The notes under the pieces: generated by a model | Database searches by the model: none | Told to the model about the DNA's origin: nothing | Seen by the model: only the letters and a program-made list of their open reading frames with translations | NCBI RefSeq assembly: GCF_004327285.1 | Contig: NZ_QJUI01000024.1 | Location: forward strand, 1-64,000 | Reading direction: 5' to 3' | Source of the DNA: Phytopseudomonas daroniae | GTDB taxonomy: Bacteria; Pseudomonadota; Gammaproteobacteria; Pseudomonadales; Pseudomonadaceae | Length of the DNA stretch: 64,000 nt | Translations under genes and position numbers: made by a program | Shown: positions 51,128 to 60,528 of the stretch, piece by piece | Position numbering within the stretch: position 1 is the first letter of the stretch | How the letters are laid out: every line of letters starts with the position of its first letter

Positions 51128-51451
51128 TTAGCGCTCCAGGTGCTGCAGCTTGTCTTTTACGCCATCCCACTCTTCGGCATCGGCCAGTGCGTCTTTGCGC
51201 TCGGTGATGTTCGGCCAGACTTCCGCCAGTTCGGCGTTCAGCTCGATATATTCCTGCATGCCATCCGGTATCTCGTCTTCGGAGAAAATGGCCTGCGCCG
51301 GGCACTCTGGCTCGCAGAGCGCGCAGTCGATGCATTCATCCGGGTGGATCACCAGGAAGTTCGGGCCTTCGTAGAAGCAGTCCACCGGACAGACTTCCAC
51401 GCAGTCGGTGTACTTGCACTTGATGCAGTTGTCGGTGACGACGAAGGTCAT
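51128..51451 (-). CDS. fdxA: 7Fe-8S ferredoxin FdxA
   Basis: A 107-residue ferredoxin. The first cluster motif is CIKCKYTDCVEVCPVDC (residues 9-25) and the second CIDCALCEPECPAQA (40-54), giving the [3Fe-4S]/[4Fe-4S] pair. The C-terminal tail is the usual Asp/Glu-rich extension of the FdxA/FdI type. It carries low-potential electrons in the cytoplasm. It lies downstream of mutS on the same strand, with rsmZ beyond it, as in P. aeruginosa on that side. Confidence 0.95.
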   Translation of the reverse strand: MTFVVTDNCIKCKYTDCVEVCPVDCFYEGPNFLVIHPDECIDCALCEPECPAQAIFSEDEIPDGMQEYIELNAELAEVWPNITERKDALADAEEWDGVKDKLQHLER

Positions 51452-51593
51452 TTCTAGTTTTCTCCTCGGGCTACGGCAGCGAGCCGCTCCTTGATTCAGC
51501 AGCTCTCAGGCTCGGAATAGGGCTGTCAGGCCAGGCTAAAGGCTGCAGCGCTTCCGGAGCGCGCGGGATTCTAACAGCTTGTTGGCTTTGGCG

Positions 51594-54167
51594 TTAGACT
51601 CGCGCTTTCCATGCATATAACAGTTCGAGCGCCTTGCGCGGGCTGAGATCGTCCGGATCGACCTTTTGCAGCTCTTCCAGCACGGGGTGCGGCAGGCTGG
51701 CGAACAGATCGCTCTGCAGGGGCGCGGCCGGTTGTCCCAGGCCTTCTGTCGGCAGGTTGTGGGGCAGGCTGGTGGTTTCCAGGCGCGCGAGGTGTTCGCG
51801 GGCGCGCAGTATTACCGTATCCGGGACACCCGCCAGTTGCGCTACAGCAAGGCCATAACTCTGGCTGGCCGGACCGGGCAGCACGTGGTGCAGGAAGACG
51901 ATGCGCTCGTTGTGTTCGGTGGCATTGAGGTGCACGTTGGCGACCACGGGCTGGCTTTCCGGCAATACGGTCAGCTCGAAGTAGTGGGTGGCGAACAGCG
52001 TATAGGCACGCAGGTTGGCCAACTGCTCGGCAGCCGCCCAGGCCAGCGACAGGCCATCGAAGGTGCTGGTACCGCGACCCACTTCATCCATCAGCACCAG
52101 GCTGCGTTCGCTGGCGTTGTGCAGGATGTTGGCGGTTTCGCTCATTTCCACCATGAAGGTCGAGCGCCCGCCGGCCAGGTCATCGCTGGAACCGATCCGG
52201 GTAAAAATGCGGTCGACCATCGACAGCTCACAGCGCGCTGCAGGCACGAAGCTGCCGATATGGGCGAGCAACACGATCAGCGCGGTCTGGCGCATATACG
52301 TCGACTTACCGCCCATGTTCGGGCCGGTGATGATCAGCATGCGCGTGGCGTCATCGAGCTTCAGATCGTTGGCGACGAACGGCGTGGTCAACACCTGCTC
52401 CACCACCGGATGGCGGCCTTGCTCGATCAACATGCATGGCTCGTCGACGAAGCGCGGACGGTTGAAATCCAGGTTCAGCGCGCGTTCGGCCAGGTTGCTC
52501 AGCACATCCAGTTCGGCCAGCGCAGCGGCGCTGTCCTGCAATGGGCCGAGGTGGCCGATCAGCCTTTCCAGCAGTTCGTCGTACAGTTGTTTCTCGCGGG
52601 CGAGGGCGCGGCTCTTGGCCGACAGTGCCTTGTCTTCGAACGCTTTGAGCTCGGGTGTAATGAAGCGCTCGGCGCCTTTCAGCGTCTGGCGGCGGATGTA
52701 GTCGGCAGGGGCCGATTCGGCCTGCTTGCTCGGCAGCTCGATGAAATAGCCGTGTACGCGGTTGTAGCCAACCTTGAGATTGGCCAGGCCGGTGCGGGCT
52801 TTCTCCCGGGTCTCCAGATCCATCAGGTACTGGCCGGCATTCTCGCTCAGCGACTGCAGTTCGTCCAGCTCGGCGTCATAACCGGTCTTGAGCACGCCGC
52901 CATCGCGGATCACCGCCGGTGGATTGTCGATGATGGCCTTGGCCAGCAGCTCGGCCAGTTCCGGATAGGTGCTGACGGTGGTGGCCAGGGTGCCCAGATG
53001 CGGCGACTCCAGCTCGGCCATCGCACGTTGCAGTTCCGGCAGTGCGGCGAGGGCATCGCGCAGGCGGGCCAGATCCCGTGGGCGCGCGTTGCGCAGGCCG
53101 ATCCGCGCGAGGATGCGCTCCAGGTCGCCGATTTCCTTGAGCTGTGGCTGCAGGTTTTCGAAGCGGTAGCGATCCAGCAGGCAGGCGATCGACTCCTGGC
53201 GCGCTTCCAGCACGGCGCGGTCACGCAGCGGGCGGTTCAGCCAGCGGCCGAGCAGGCGGCTGCCCATGGCGGTCTGGCTGCGATCCACAACGGACTGCAG
53301 GGTATTGTCGCGGCCGCCGGCCAGGTTGATATCCAGTTCCAGATTGCGGCGGCTGGCACCGTCGAGGATCACCGTGTCGTCGATGCGCTCGTGGCGCAGG
53401 CTGCGCAGGTGCGGCAGGGCTGTACGCTGGGTCTCCTTTGCGTAAGCCAGCAGGCAACCGGCAGCGCCAATGGCCAGGGTCAACGTCTCGCAACCGAATC
53501 CCTTGAGATCCTGGGTACCGAATTGCTGGCAAAGGCTCTTCTGGGCGGTATCGCGCTCGAAATCCCAGGGCGCGCGGCGACGCGAGCCGCGGCGTTTTTC
53601 GGCAGGCAAGCCTTGGGGCCAGTCATCGGGGATCAGCAGCTCGGCAGGGTTGAGGCGCTCGAGTTCGGCCAGCAGGTTTTCCCAGCCGCGGATTTCCATC
53701 ACGCTGAAGCGTCCGCTGGTGATGTCCAGCACGGCCAGGCCGAACAGGCGCTCGTCCCCCAGCACGGCAGCCAGCAGGTTGTCGCGGTGTTCGTCGAGCA
53801 ATGCCTCGTCGCTGACGGTGCCTGGAGTGATGATGCGCACCACCTGGCGTTCCACCGGGCCCTTGCTGGTGGCCGGGTCGCCGATCTGCTCGCAGATGAC
53901 CACCGACTCACCGAGCTTGACCAGTTTGGCCAGATAGCCCTCGGCGGCGTGGTAAGGAATGCCGCACATCGGAATCGCCTGGCCGGCGGATTGGCCGCGG
54001 GCGGTCAGGGTGATGTCCAGAAGCTTGGCGGCTTTCTTCGCATCTTCGTAGAAGATTTCGTAGAAATCGCCCATGCGGTAGAACATCAGCTGATCGGGGT
54101 GCTGGTTCTTCAGTCTCCAGTATTGCTGCATCATGGGGGTGTGGGAACTGAGGTCGCTTTGGCTCAT
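51594..54167 (-). CDS. mutS: DNA mismatch repair ATPase MutS
   Basis: An 857-residue protein started at ATG 54167 (the frame is open 27 bp more). The N-terminal mismatch-binding motif is MFYRMGDFYEIFYEDA with the Phe-x-Glu wedge near residue 38. The ATPase has Walker A GPNMGGKST near residue 622, then STFMVEMSETANIL and VLMDEVGRGTSTFDG, and ends in the usual helical region. It finds base mismatches and recruits MutL. Full length. Confidence 0.97.
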   Translation of the reverse strand: MSQSDLSSHTPMMQQYWRLKNQHPDQLMFYRMGDFYEIFYEDAKKAAKLLDITLTARGQSAGQAIPMCGIPYHAAEGYLAKLVKLGESVVICEQIGDPATSKGPVERQVVRIITPGTVSDEALLDEHRDNLLAAVLGDERLFGLAVLDITSGRFSVMEIRGWENLLAELERLNPAELLIPDDWPQGLPAEKRRGSRRRAPWDFERDTAQKSLCQQFGTQDLKGFGCETLTLAIGAAGCLLAYAKETQRTALPHLRSLRHERIDDTVILDGASRRNLELDINLAGGRDNTLQSVVDRSQTAMGSRLLGRWLNRPLRDRAVLEARQESIACLLDRYRFENLQPQLKEIGDLERILARIGLRNARPRDLARLRDALAALPELQRAMAELESPHLGTLATTVSTYPELAELLAKAIIDNPPAVIRDGGVLKTGYDAELDELQSLSENAGQYLMDLETREKARTGLANLKVGYNRVHGYFIELPSKQAESAPADYIRRQTLKGAERFITPELKAFEDKALSAKSRALAREKQLYDELLERLIGHLGPLQDSAAALAELDVLSNLAERALNLDFNRPRFVDEPCMLIEQGRHPVVEQVLTTPFVANDLKLDDATRMLIITGPNMGGKSTYMRQTALIVLLAHIGSFVPAARCELSMVDRIFTRIGSSDDLAGGRSTFMVEMSETANILHNASERSLVLMDEVGRGTSTFDGLSLAWAAAEQLANLRAYTLFATHYFELTVLPESQPVVANVHLNATEHNERIVFLHHVLPGPASQSYGLAVAQLAGVPDTVILRAREHLARLETTSLPHNLPTEGLGQPAAPLQSDLFASLPHPVLEELQKVDPDDLSPRKALELLYAWKARV

Positions 54168-54194
54168 CGTGTCGAGTGTCCGGCTGAATAGCAA

Positions 54195-54447
54195 AACGTC
54201 TAGTGTACGGTATCGACCCCATTATCTTTAACCCCGGGGCGCAGATGAATCTCGATGATCAGCCCGTGATCAGGCTCGCCTGGCGCAGGCCATGGGTGAG
54301 GGCGTGGATTCTCGCTCGTTCTGAGGGTGCCTGTGTTCGGATTGAGCGGTTTCGAGGGCATTCGCGACGTTTGCAATACACGACAAGCATGGCGAAACTA
54401 TTGCGCTCAAGGAGAACCATCTCTGATTCATAAAAGGAAACTTCGAC
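54195..54447. other. Gap between mutS and YqaE-type gene
   Basis: A 253-bp gap with no gene or clear terminator. AAAGGAAAC at 54436 is the ribosome site of the gene at 54448. Confidence 0.4.
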
Positions 54448-54642
54448 ATGCGCTTGCTGATTGCCCTGATCCTGCCGTGGCTGACATTTTTCACCATCGG
54501 TCGACCGATTGCAGGAATCATCTGCCTGATTCTTCAGATAACGCTGATTGGCTGGCTACCGGCGACGATATGGGCGGTGTATGCCTTGAGCCAATACAAT
54601 ACTGACAAGAAGATCGAAAAGGCCTTTGGCCAAAGAAATTGA
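54448..54642 (+). CDS. Small YqaE/Pmp3-type membrane protein
   Basis: A 64-residue protein with two hydrophobic helices (LLIALILPWLTFFTIG and AGIICLILQITLIGWLPATIWAVYAL, split). The pattern with GRPIAGIICLILQITLIGW and a Pro-containing helix is that of the YqaE/Pmp3 stress-related membrane family. It is started at 54448 with AAAGGAAAC upstream. It probably modulates membrane potential or stability under stress. Confidence 0.75.
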   Translation: MRLLIALILPWLTFFTIGRPIAGIICLILQITLIGWLPATIWAVYALSQYNTDKKIEKAFGQRN

Positions 54643-54726
54643 TCGCTGATGCGAGTGCTCAGCCTCTATTGAAGAGGCTGTTACACGAGCAGGAAATAGA
54701 GTAGCCAAAGCCGTGGAACTGAACGT

Positions 54727-54817
54727 TTCGCGGCTTTTTTGTTGCCTGCCATCCCTGGCAGCAACCCTGCGGGCCGTCGCGGAGCGACGTCAAAAATTGC
54801 TCCCGGCCATTTTTTGT
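54727..54817. repeat. Dispersed repeat, copy B (inverted relative to copy A)
   Basis: TTTCGCGGCTTTTTTGTTGC begins a segment that is the diverged reverse complement of 50987-51083. It also shows the same CATTTTTTG end on its right. It lies in the gap between the YqaE-type gene and cinA. The sequence GCCTGCCATCCCTGGCAGC inside it is nearly identical in both copies. Confidence 0.7.
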
Positions 54818-54926
54818 TGGCGCAGGCAGGACACGTAGTTGTCTGTCGAAATGATCAGGATGCGCCTGTGGTGGTGGATGTGCTGATGTAGGGTAGTGAA
54901 CCCTCTGGTTTATTTTGGAGAAACTC

Positions 54927-55439
54927 GTGAGCGCAGATGATTCATCCCCAACTCGCTTGGCCGCCCGCCTTGGTGAAACGCTGCTGGCGCAAGGTGCCCA
55001 GGTAACCACTGCCGAGTCCTGCACGGGCGGTGGGATTGCCGAAGCGATTACCCGCATTCCCGGCAGCTCGGCCTGGTTCGAAGCGGGTTTCGTTACCTAC
55101 TCCAATGCCCAGAAAACTCGCCAGTTGGGCGTGCCCGAGGCGCTTTTCAGCACGGTGGGCGCGGTCAGTCGTGAGGTGGTCGAGGCCATGGTGCGTGGCG
55201 CCCAGATGCAGAGTGGTGCGCGCTATGCCACGGCGGTCAGCGGTGTGGCCGGCCCCGATGGCGGCAGCGCGGAAAAACCGGTCGGTACGGTGTGGATTGC
55301 CTGGGGGGATGGTGACCGCGTGTTCAGCAGGCGTTTCCAGTTTGCCGGCTCGCGTGACGCCGTGCGTCTGCAGACCGTGGAGGCGGCGCTGCATGGATTG
55401 TTGCGACTGCTGGCACAAGAAAATCCATCGGCGGGGTAG
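54927..55439 (+). CDS. pncC: CinA C-terminal-type nicotinamide-nucleotide amidase (PncC)
   Basis: A 170-residue protein started at GTG 54927 (TGGAG 7 nt upstream). The core is LGETLLAQGAQVTTAESCTGGGIAEAITRIPGSSAWFEAGFVTYSN (shown as the ESCTGG and SSAWF motifs), then AVSGVAGPDGGSAEKPVGTVWIAWG. It converts nicotinamide mononucleotide to nicotinate mononucleotide for NAD salvage. It is just upstream of recA, as in P. aeruginosa, in the SOS region. Confidence 0.92.
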   Translation: MSADDSSPTRLAARLGETLLAQGAQVTTAESCTGGGIAEAITRIPGSSAWFEAGFVTYSNAQKTRQLGVPEALFSTVGAVSREVVEAMVRGAQMQSGARYATAVSGVAGPDGGSAEKPVGTVWIAWGDGDRVFSRRFQFAGSRDAVRLQTVEAALHGLLRLLAQENPSAG

Positions 55440-55466
55440 GCGAGTGACGAACCCTGTGGAATAATA

Positions 55467-55482
55467 CTGTCTACTTATACAG
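55467..55482. promoter_or_regulatory. LexA box before recA
   Basis: CTGT-CTACTTAT-ACAG fits the LexA consensus CTGT-N8-ACAG exactly. It lies 41 bp before the recA start. LexA would repress recA (and recX downstream) until DNA damage. Confidence 0.9.
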
Positions 55483-55522
55483 TTATTGGCCGTCAGGCCC
55501 TTCTGATCACGTGAGGAATGTA

Positions 55523-56566
55523 ATGGACGAGAATAAGAAGCGCGCGTTGGCGGCTGCACTGGGCCAGATCGAGAAACAGTTCGGCAAGGGCGCGGTCATG
55601 CGCATGGGCGATCATGATCGTCAGGCGATTCCCGCTATTTCCACCGGCTCTCTGGGCCTGGATATCGCGCTGGGCATTGGTGGCCTGCCGAAAGGTCGGA
55701 TCGTCGAAATCTACGGTCCGGAATCCTCGGGCAAGACCACGCTGACCCTTTCGGTGATCGCCGAAGCGCAGCGCATGGGCGCCACCTGCGCCTTCGTCGA
55801 TGCCGAGCACGCGCTGGATCCGGATTACGCTGGCAAGCTGGGCGTCAACGTCGACGACCTGCTGGTTTCGCAGCCTGATACCGGTGAGCAGGCTCTGGAA
55901 ATCACCGACATGCTGGTGCGCTCCAACGCCATCGACGTGATCATCGTCGACTCCGTGGCAGCTCTGGTGCCCAAAGCGGAAATCGAAGGTGAAATGGGCG
56001 ACATGCACGTCGGCCTGCAGGCTCGTCTGATGTCCCAGGCGCTGCGCAAGATCACCGGCAACATCAAGAACGCCAACTGCCTGGTGATCTTCATCAACCA
56101 GATCCGTATGAAGATCGGCGTGATGTTCGGCAGCCCGGAAACCACTACCGGCGGTAACGCCCTGAAGTTCTACGCTTCGGTTCGTCTCGACATCCGTCGT
56201 ACCGGCGCTGTGAAGGAAGGCGATGAGGTAGTCGGCAGCGAAACCCGCGTCAAAGTAGTGAAGAACAAGGTGGCACCGCCTTTCCGTCAGGCCGAGTTCC
56301 AGATTCTCTACGGCAAGGGCATCTACCGTAACGGCGAGATCATCGATCTGGGCGTACAGCAGGGCTTGGTCGAGAAGTCGGGTGCCTGGTACAGCTATCA
56401 GGGCAACAAGATCGGTCAGGGCAAGGCCAACGCGGCCAAGTACCTGGAAGACAACCCGGAAGTGGGGCGTGCCATCGAAGGTCTGATCCGCGAGAAGTTG
56501 CTCGTCGTCAGCCCTACGGTCAAAGCCAATTCGGGTGCTGAGGTCGACGCTGAAGTCGACCTCTGA
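55523..56566 (+). CDS. recA: Recombinase RecA
   Basis: A 347-residue RecA. Residues 65-73 give Walker A GPESSGKTT, followed by CAFVDAEHALDP (the EH pair), VIIVDSVAALVPKAEIEGEMGD (split) with the Walker B Asp, and LVIFINQIRMKIGVMFG near the L2 loop. It drives homologous recombination, and single-stranded-DNA-bound RecA triggers LexA cleavage. Its start was chosen at 55523, where GAGGAAT lies upstream; 12 bp more is open. RecX follows 9 bp later. Confidence 0.98.
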   Translation: MDENKKRALAAALGQIEKQFGKGAVMRMGDHDRQAIPAISTGSLGLDIALGIGGLPKGRIVEIYGPESSGKTTLTLSVIAEAQRMGATCAFVDAEHALDPDYAGKLGVNVDDLLVSQPDTGEQALEITDMLVRSNAIDVIIVDSVAALVPKAEIEGEMGDMHVGLQARLMSQALRKITGNIKNANCLVIFINQIRMKIGVMFGSPETTTGGNALKFYASVRLDIRRTGAVKEGDEVVGSETRVKVVKNKVAPPFRQAEFQILYGKGIYRNGEIIDLGVQQGLVEKSGAWYSYQGNKIGQGKANAAKYLEDNPEVGRAIEGLIREKLLVVSPTVKANSGAEVDAEVDL

Positions 56567-56575
56567 TTCCAGTTA

Positions 56576-57043
56576 GTGGCCGTGATACTGGATAACCAGC
56601 AAGCGGTGCGCCATACCGCCATGGATTTGTTGGCGCGCCGCGAGCATGGCCGTGTCGAGCTGTCGCGCAAGCTGCGTCAGCGCGGGGCCAGTGATGAGCA
56701 CATCGAGGCCGCCCTCGATCGCTTGAGCGAAGAAGGGCTGCTGTCCGAAGCACGTTATCTGGAAAGCTTCATCAGTTATCGGGCGCGCTCGGGTTTCGGC
56801 CCGCAGCGTATCCGTGACGATCTGTCCCAGCGTGGCCTGGCCCGTGCCGATATCGAACAGGCGCTGCGCGACAGCGGCATCGATTGGCGCGAAGGCCTGC
56901 AGGAAACCTGGCAACGCAAGTTTGCCGGGCAGCTACCGTCGGATGCTCGTGAGCGGGCCAGGCAGATGCGTTTTCTGGTTTATCGCGGATACCCAATGGA
57001 TCTGGTCGGGCAGTTGATGCGCGGCGCCCTGGCGGACGACTGA
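56576..57043 (+). CDS. recX: RecA modulator RecX
   Basis: A 155-residue protein started at GTG 56576 (a GTG at 56582 is in frame). It is a typical three-helix-repeat RecX: AMDLLARREHGRVELSRKLRQRGA, GLLSEARYLESFISYRARSGFGPQRIRDDLSQRG (split), then MRFLVYRGYPMDLVGQL. It binds the RecA filament and curbs strand exchange. It is 9 bp after recA and is under the same LexA control. Confidence 0.93.
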   Translation: MAVILDNQQAVRHTAMDLLARREHGRVELSRKLRQRGASDEHIEAALDRLSEEGLLSEARYLESFISYRARSGFGPQRIRDDLSQRGLARADIEQALRDSGIDWREGLQETWQRKFAGQLPSDARERARQMRFLVYRGYPMDLVGQLMRGALADD

Positions 57044-57123
57044 CCAGCCCCTTCTGCACCCTTCTTCGAAGTCACGCTCGCGCAGCGAATGATTCGGGGC
57101 GCGCTACAACCACCGTTTCGCAC

Positions 57124-58197
57124 TCAAGCTCGCCAGTACCGTGGCTGATTGATCACGTCGAGCAATTCACGCAAACGCCCGGCACTACGTCCGCTGAACG
57201 CGAAGACTAGCCTTGGCAGGTCGCGCAATTTCGGCCCATCCGTTTCCATACTGCCGCTAGGTTGCTGCTGGATGTCGCCGCTTTTGCACAGATCACTGAA
57301 GTGCAGATTCAGGTACTCGAGCGCTTCGGCCGTCAGGGCATGCTGCATACGAATCACGAACTGATCCTTCAGCCAGCGGCTGGAGTGGAAGTTGGCGTAG
57401 AAACGGGCGATTTCCTCGGCTGCCTCCTCGACGTCATAAACCAGGCGCATCAGATTCATGTCACTGGCGAGGATGTAGCCATTGCTGTCGAGGTTCTGCT
57501 GGATGTAGTCGAGCAGTCCCTGCCAGAACGTGCCGCCGGGCTCGTCGAGCAGAATCACCGGTACCAGCGGGCTCTTGCCGGTCTGGATCAGCGTGATGAC
57601 TTCCAGGGCTTCGTCCAGGGTACCGAAGCCACCGGGGCAGAGCACCAGGGCGTCGGCTTCCTTGACGAAGAACAGCTTGCGCAGAAAGAAGAAGTGGAAC
57701 GACAGCAGGTTGTCGCTACCCTTCATGGTCGCGTTGGCCGATTGCTCGAAGGGCAGGGTGATGTTGAAGCCCAGGCTATTGTCATGGCCCGCTCCCTCAT
57801 GAGCCGCCGCCATGATGCCGCCACCAGCCCCCGTGATCACCATCAGATCATGGCGCGCCAGCGTGGCGCCCAGATCGCGTGCCAACGCGTAAACCGGGTG
57901 ACCGGGTTGCGTACGGGCCGAGCCGAACACGGTGACCTTGCGGCGGTGCCTGAAGCGTTCCAGCACACTGAAGGCACGCTCCAGCTCGCGCAGAGTCTGC
58001 AACATGATCTTGGCGTCCCAGCGATTGCGATCGGCCTGGGCCATGCGCGCCACGGTCGCGAGCATTTCCCGGTAAAGCGCGAGGTTGGGGCTGTTCGCTG
58101 GCGTTATCTGGGCGGCCAGCTCATCGAGGCTGTCCGCCAGTTCCGTGCCGGTGGTTTGCAGATGACGGGGACGGTGGGCGTTCGCATGATCATCCAT
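57124..58197 (-). CDS. LOG-family nucleotide phosphoribohydrolase-like protein
   Basis: A 357-residue protein whose middle is the Rossmann-like LOG core: KVTVFGSARTQPGHPVYALARDLGATLARHDLMVITGAGGGIMAAAHEGAGH (in parts), then the signature PGGFGTLDEALEVITLIQTGK near residue 200. The family cleaves nucleoside 5'-monophosphates at the base. The C-terminal ~90 residues are specific to a longer subgroup. The gene converges with recX. Physiological substrate not certain. Confidence 0.85.
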   Translation of the reverse strand: MDDHANAHRPRHLQTTGTELADSLDELAAQITPANSPNLALYREMLATVARMAQADRNRWDAKIMLQTLRELERAFSVLERFRHRRKVTVFGSARTQPGHPVYALARDLGATLARHDLMVITGAGGGIMAAAHEGAGHDNSLGFNITLPFEQSANATMKGSDNLLSFHFFFLRKLFFVKEADALVLCPGGFGTLDEALEVITLIQTGKSPLVPVILLDEPGGTFWQGLLDYIQQNLDSNGYILASDMNLMRLVYDVEEAAEEIARFYANFHSSRWLKDQFVIRMQHALTAEALEYLNLHFSDLCKSGDIQQQPSGSMETDGPKLRDLPRLVFAFSGRSAGRLRELLDVINQPRYWRA

Positions 58198-58274
58198 TGC
58201 GCTTCTCCTTTTGCGTCAACGCGCCCTTGGTTACCTGTGCCGGGGGCTTCAAACCGTCTCGCTGTGTGCTTGGC

Positions 58275-58676
58275 TTACAGCCGGCAATCAGCCTTGCCGA
58301 ACCGTTCAGTGGTGACTGGACGATTGCTCTGGATCTCACTGAATTCATAGCGAAGTACCGCGCCACTGACCAGCAGCTTTCGAAACCCCGGGTTGCTGCA
58401 CACGCTATTGGTCAACTGCGCGCGCACGGTGTCCGGGTTGCCACGCATCTGCGAGGCGTGCCCTGGGCGGACGCTCAGGTGATTGATCAACTCGTTGCCT
58501 TCGACGGTGTAGCCCTGATCAAGGATATCTTCGTTGATGGCGCGTGGTGTGCCGACACTGCTTTCGCGCGCTACTTTTTCCAGCGTTTGCGTCAGCTCAT
58601 GGCCTTTTAGCGAGGCAGCGTGCGCCGTCGGCAAAAACAGGCTGATGAGGAGGACGGAAAGGGCGAAACGCTGCAT
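58275..58676 (-). CDS. Secreted protein of the PA3611 (quorum-regulated) type
   Basis: A 133-residue protein with a clean signal peptide (MQRFALSVLLISLFLPTAHA). The mature part LKGHELTQTLEKVARESSVG, then GYTVEGNELINHLSVRPGHA and ADCRL at the C-terminus, resembles PA3611 of P. aeruginosa, a small secreted protein. That gene also lies close to recA there. The two Cys (NSVCSNPG and ADCRL) are likely disulfide-bonded. Function unknown. Confidence 0.6.
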   Translation of the reverse strand: MQRFALSVLLISLFLPTAHAASLKGHELTQTLEKVARESSVGTPRAINEDILDQGYTVEGNELINHLSVRPGHASQMRGNPDTVRAQLTNSVCSNPGFRKLLVSGAVLRYEFSEIQSNRPVTTERFGKADCRL

Positions 58677-58937
58677 GGGCTGACTCCTGAAGACGGTGAG
58701 CGGTTATAGACCCGGTTCGTCTCTTTATGTTCGTTTTGGCGAAAGGCATCGACGGGCAGTGGGGATGTTACCAACCCCGGGCGTTGCATGGAGATTACCA
58801 GCGGCAAACCGCTCTTTTAGTTCGAGATGCAGCTAGCGCAATTGATAGACTACGCGCCCTTCGTTGCACGACCCCCTGGCGGCTATGTCCTTTTCTTTCG
58901 TCTGTCTAACGTCTCCGGCCTGGCAAGGCGCACGTTC

Positions 58938-59648
58938 ATGAGCCACGCCGTTGCCGCACTGCGCGCCGCGCGCCTGGCCCGCAGCGTCAAGCCATTCCTG
59001 GCTAGAGGTTCGCGGGCCGAGCGCTGCCCGGCTTGTCGCCTGGCCCGCAGTCATTGCCTATGCGCCTGGCGCCCACTGGTGTCGGCGAACGCTGGGGTGT
59101 GCCTGCTGATGCACGACGTCGAGGCGTTGAAGCCAAGCAACACCGGCTGGCTGATTGCCGATGTGGTGGAGGATACCTCGGCCTTCGGCTGGTCGCGTAC
59201 CGAGGTCGATCCGTTACTGCCCGCGTTGCTGGGCGAGCCCCAGTGGCAACCGTACCTGGTATTTCCCGGCGAATACGCCGAGGCGCAGCGCGTGGTGACT
59301 TCCGTGGAGGTAGGCGCGGGCAAGCGGCCGCTGTTCGTGATGCTCGATGCGACCTGGACACAGGCACGCAAGATGTTTCGCAAGAGCCCGTACCTGGATC
59401 AGTTACCGGTGCTCAGCCTGCAGCCGGAGGCGCTGTCACGCTACCGATTGCGACGCTCCAAGCGCGATGATCACCTGTGCACTGCCGAAGTCGCGGCGCT
59501 ATGTCTGGAACTGGCTGGTGATGAGCGCGCCGCCGATGCGTTGAATGCCTATCTCGATGTATTCAGTGAGCATTACCTGGCTTCCAAGGCGCCGCGCGCC
59601 GTGAACCTGGAAAATGAGCTGCACCAGCGTCTCAAGGCCTTTCTGTAA
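58938..59648 (+). CDS. tapT: tRNA-uridine aminocarboxypropyltransferase (DTW domain, TapT type)
   Basis: A 236-residue protein started at ATG 58938, though the frame is open 111 bp more. A Cys-rich N-terminus (ERCPACRLARSHCLCAW, likely a zinc site) leads to the DTW domain: LLMHDVEALKPSNTGWLIA, then LFVMLDATWTQARKMFRKSPYL with the DxTW signature near residue 137. Such enzymes add the 3-amino-3-carboxypropyl group from S-adenosylmethionine to a uridine of tRNA (acp3U). It overlaps the convergent transporter gene by 17 bp. Confidence 0.85.
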   Translation: MSHAVAALRAARLARSVKPFLARGSRAERCPACRLARSHCLCAWRPLVSANAGVCLLMHDVEALKPSNTGWLIADVVEDTSAFGWSRTEVDPLLPALLGEPQWQPYLVFPGEYAEAQRVVTSVEVGAGKRPLFVMLDATWTQARKMFRKSPYLDQLPVLSLQPEALSRYRLRRSKRDDHLCTAEVAALCLELAGDERAADALNAYLDVFSEHYLASKAPRAVNLENELHQRLKAFL

Positions 59649-60528
59649 TTAATGGCGGTTTTGGCCAGAGCTGGGCCAGCAGCATACCGCCGAACATCAG
59701 TGCACAACCGAAATAGCCCCGCGCTGACAGGGATTCGCCCAGCAGCAGGGCACCGGCGATGGCGGCGAACACCGCCTCCAGGGAGAGGATGATCGCGGCG
59801 TGGGAGGCGATGGCGTGTTTCTGCGCCACCACCTGCAAGGTGAAGCCCACCGCGACGCCAAATATGCCGCCATAGAGAATCGCTGGCAGGGCCTGGATGA
59901 TGTCGGCATCCGGCAGGTCTTCGAAGACCAGGGCCAGCGCCAGGCTGATGAGTGCGCAGGTGACGAATTGCACCAGCGCCAGCAGTAGCGCATCGTGACG
60001 TGCGGCGAAGACACCCACCAGCAGTACATGCACGCCCCAGACGAACGCGCCGGCCAGTTGTAGCCAGTCACCGGAGGCGACCTGAAAGCCCTCACCGACG
60101 CTCAGCAGGAACATGCCGACCACGGCCAGCGAGGCCCCCAGCCAGATGCCCATTCCGGTATTGTGGCCCAGTAGCAGCCCGAGCAGTGGCACCACGATCA
60201 CGTACAGGCCAGTGATGAAGCCCGAGTTGGTGACACTGGTGAACAGCAGGCCGACCTGCTGCAGATTGATGCCCAGCGCCAGAACCGCGCCCATCAGGCA
60301 ACCGCCGAGCAGCAATGGGCGGCTCAAAGGCGAGGCAGGGTGCGTGCTGCGTCGGCGTAGCAGCATCAGCAGCGGTAACAGCACGATGATGGCCAGAGCG
60401 AAGCGCAGGCCGCTGTAGAGAAACGGGCCGATGGCATCCATCCCCAGGCGCTGGGCGACGAACGAAGACCCCCAGATCATGGCGGTCAGCAACATCAGCA
60501 GATCGGCGCGCAGCGCTTGGTTGGGCAT
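59632..60528 (-). CDS. EamA/DMT-family transporter
   Basis: A 298-residue membrane protein of ten helices in two EamA halves. Half one begins LRADLLMLLTAMIWGSSFVAQRLGMDAIGPFLYSGLRF (split), half two LQLAGAFVWGVHVLLVGVFAARH. AGSS/GGLL-type glycine turns and LSLEAVFAAIAGALLLGE are typical. Starts at ATG 60528 or 60531; AGGAG upstream favours the first. It moves a small metabolite or drug across the inner membrane, substrate unknown. It diverges from the ErdR-like regulator (145 bp) and overlaps tapT by 17 bp at the 3' end. Confidence 0.85.
   Translation of the reverse strand: MPNQALRADLLMLLTAMIWGSSFVAQRLGMDAIGPFLYSGLRFALAIIVLLPLLMLLRRRSTHPASPLSRPLLLGGCLMGAVLALGINLQQVGLLFTSVTNSGFITGLYVIVVPLLGLLLGHNTGMGIWLGASLAVVGMFLLSVGEGFQVASGDWLQLAGAFVWGVHVLLVGVFAARHDALLLALVQFVTCALISLALALVFEDLPDADIIQALPAILYGGIFGVAVGFTLQVVAQKHAIASHAAIILSLEAVFAAIAGALLLGESLSARGYFGCALMFGGMLLAQLWPKPPLITERP

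Noticed and set aside
51666..54191. Long open frame (841 codons) on the strand opposite mutS
   Set aside because: It is the antisense reflection of mutS in high-GC DNA. Its product has no recognisable motif, and mutS itself is fully supported.
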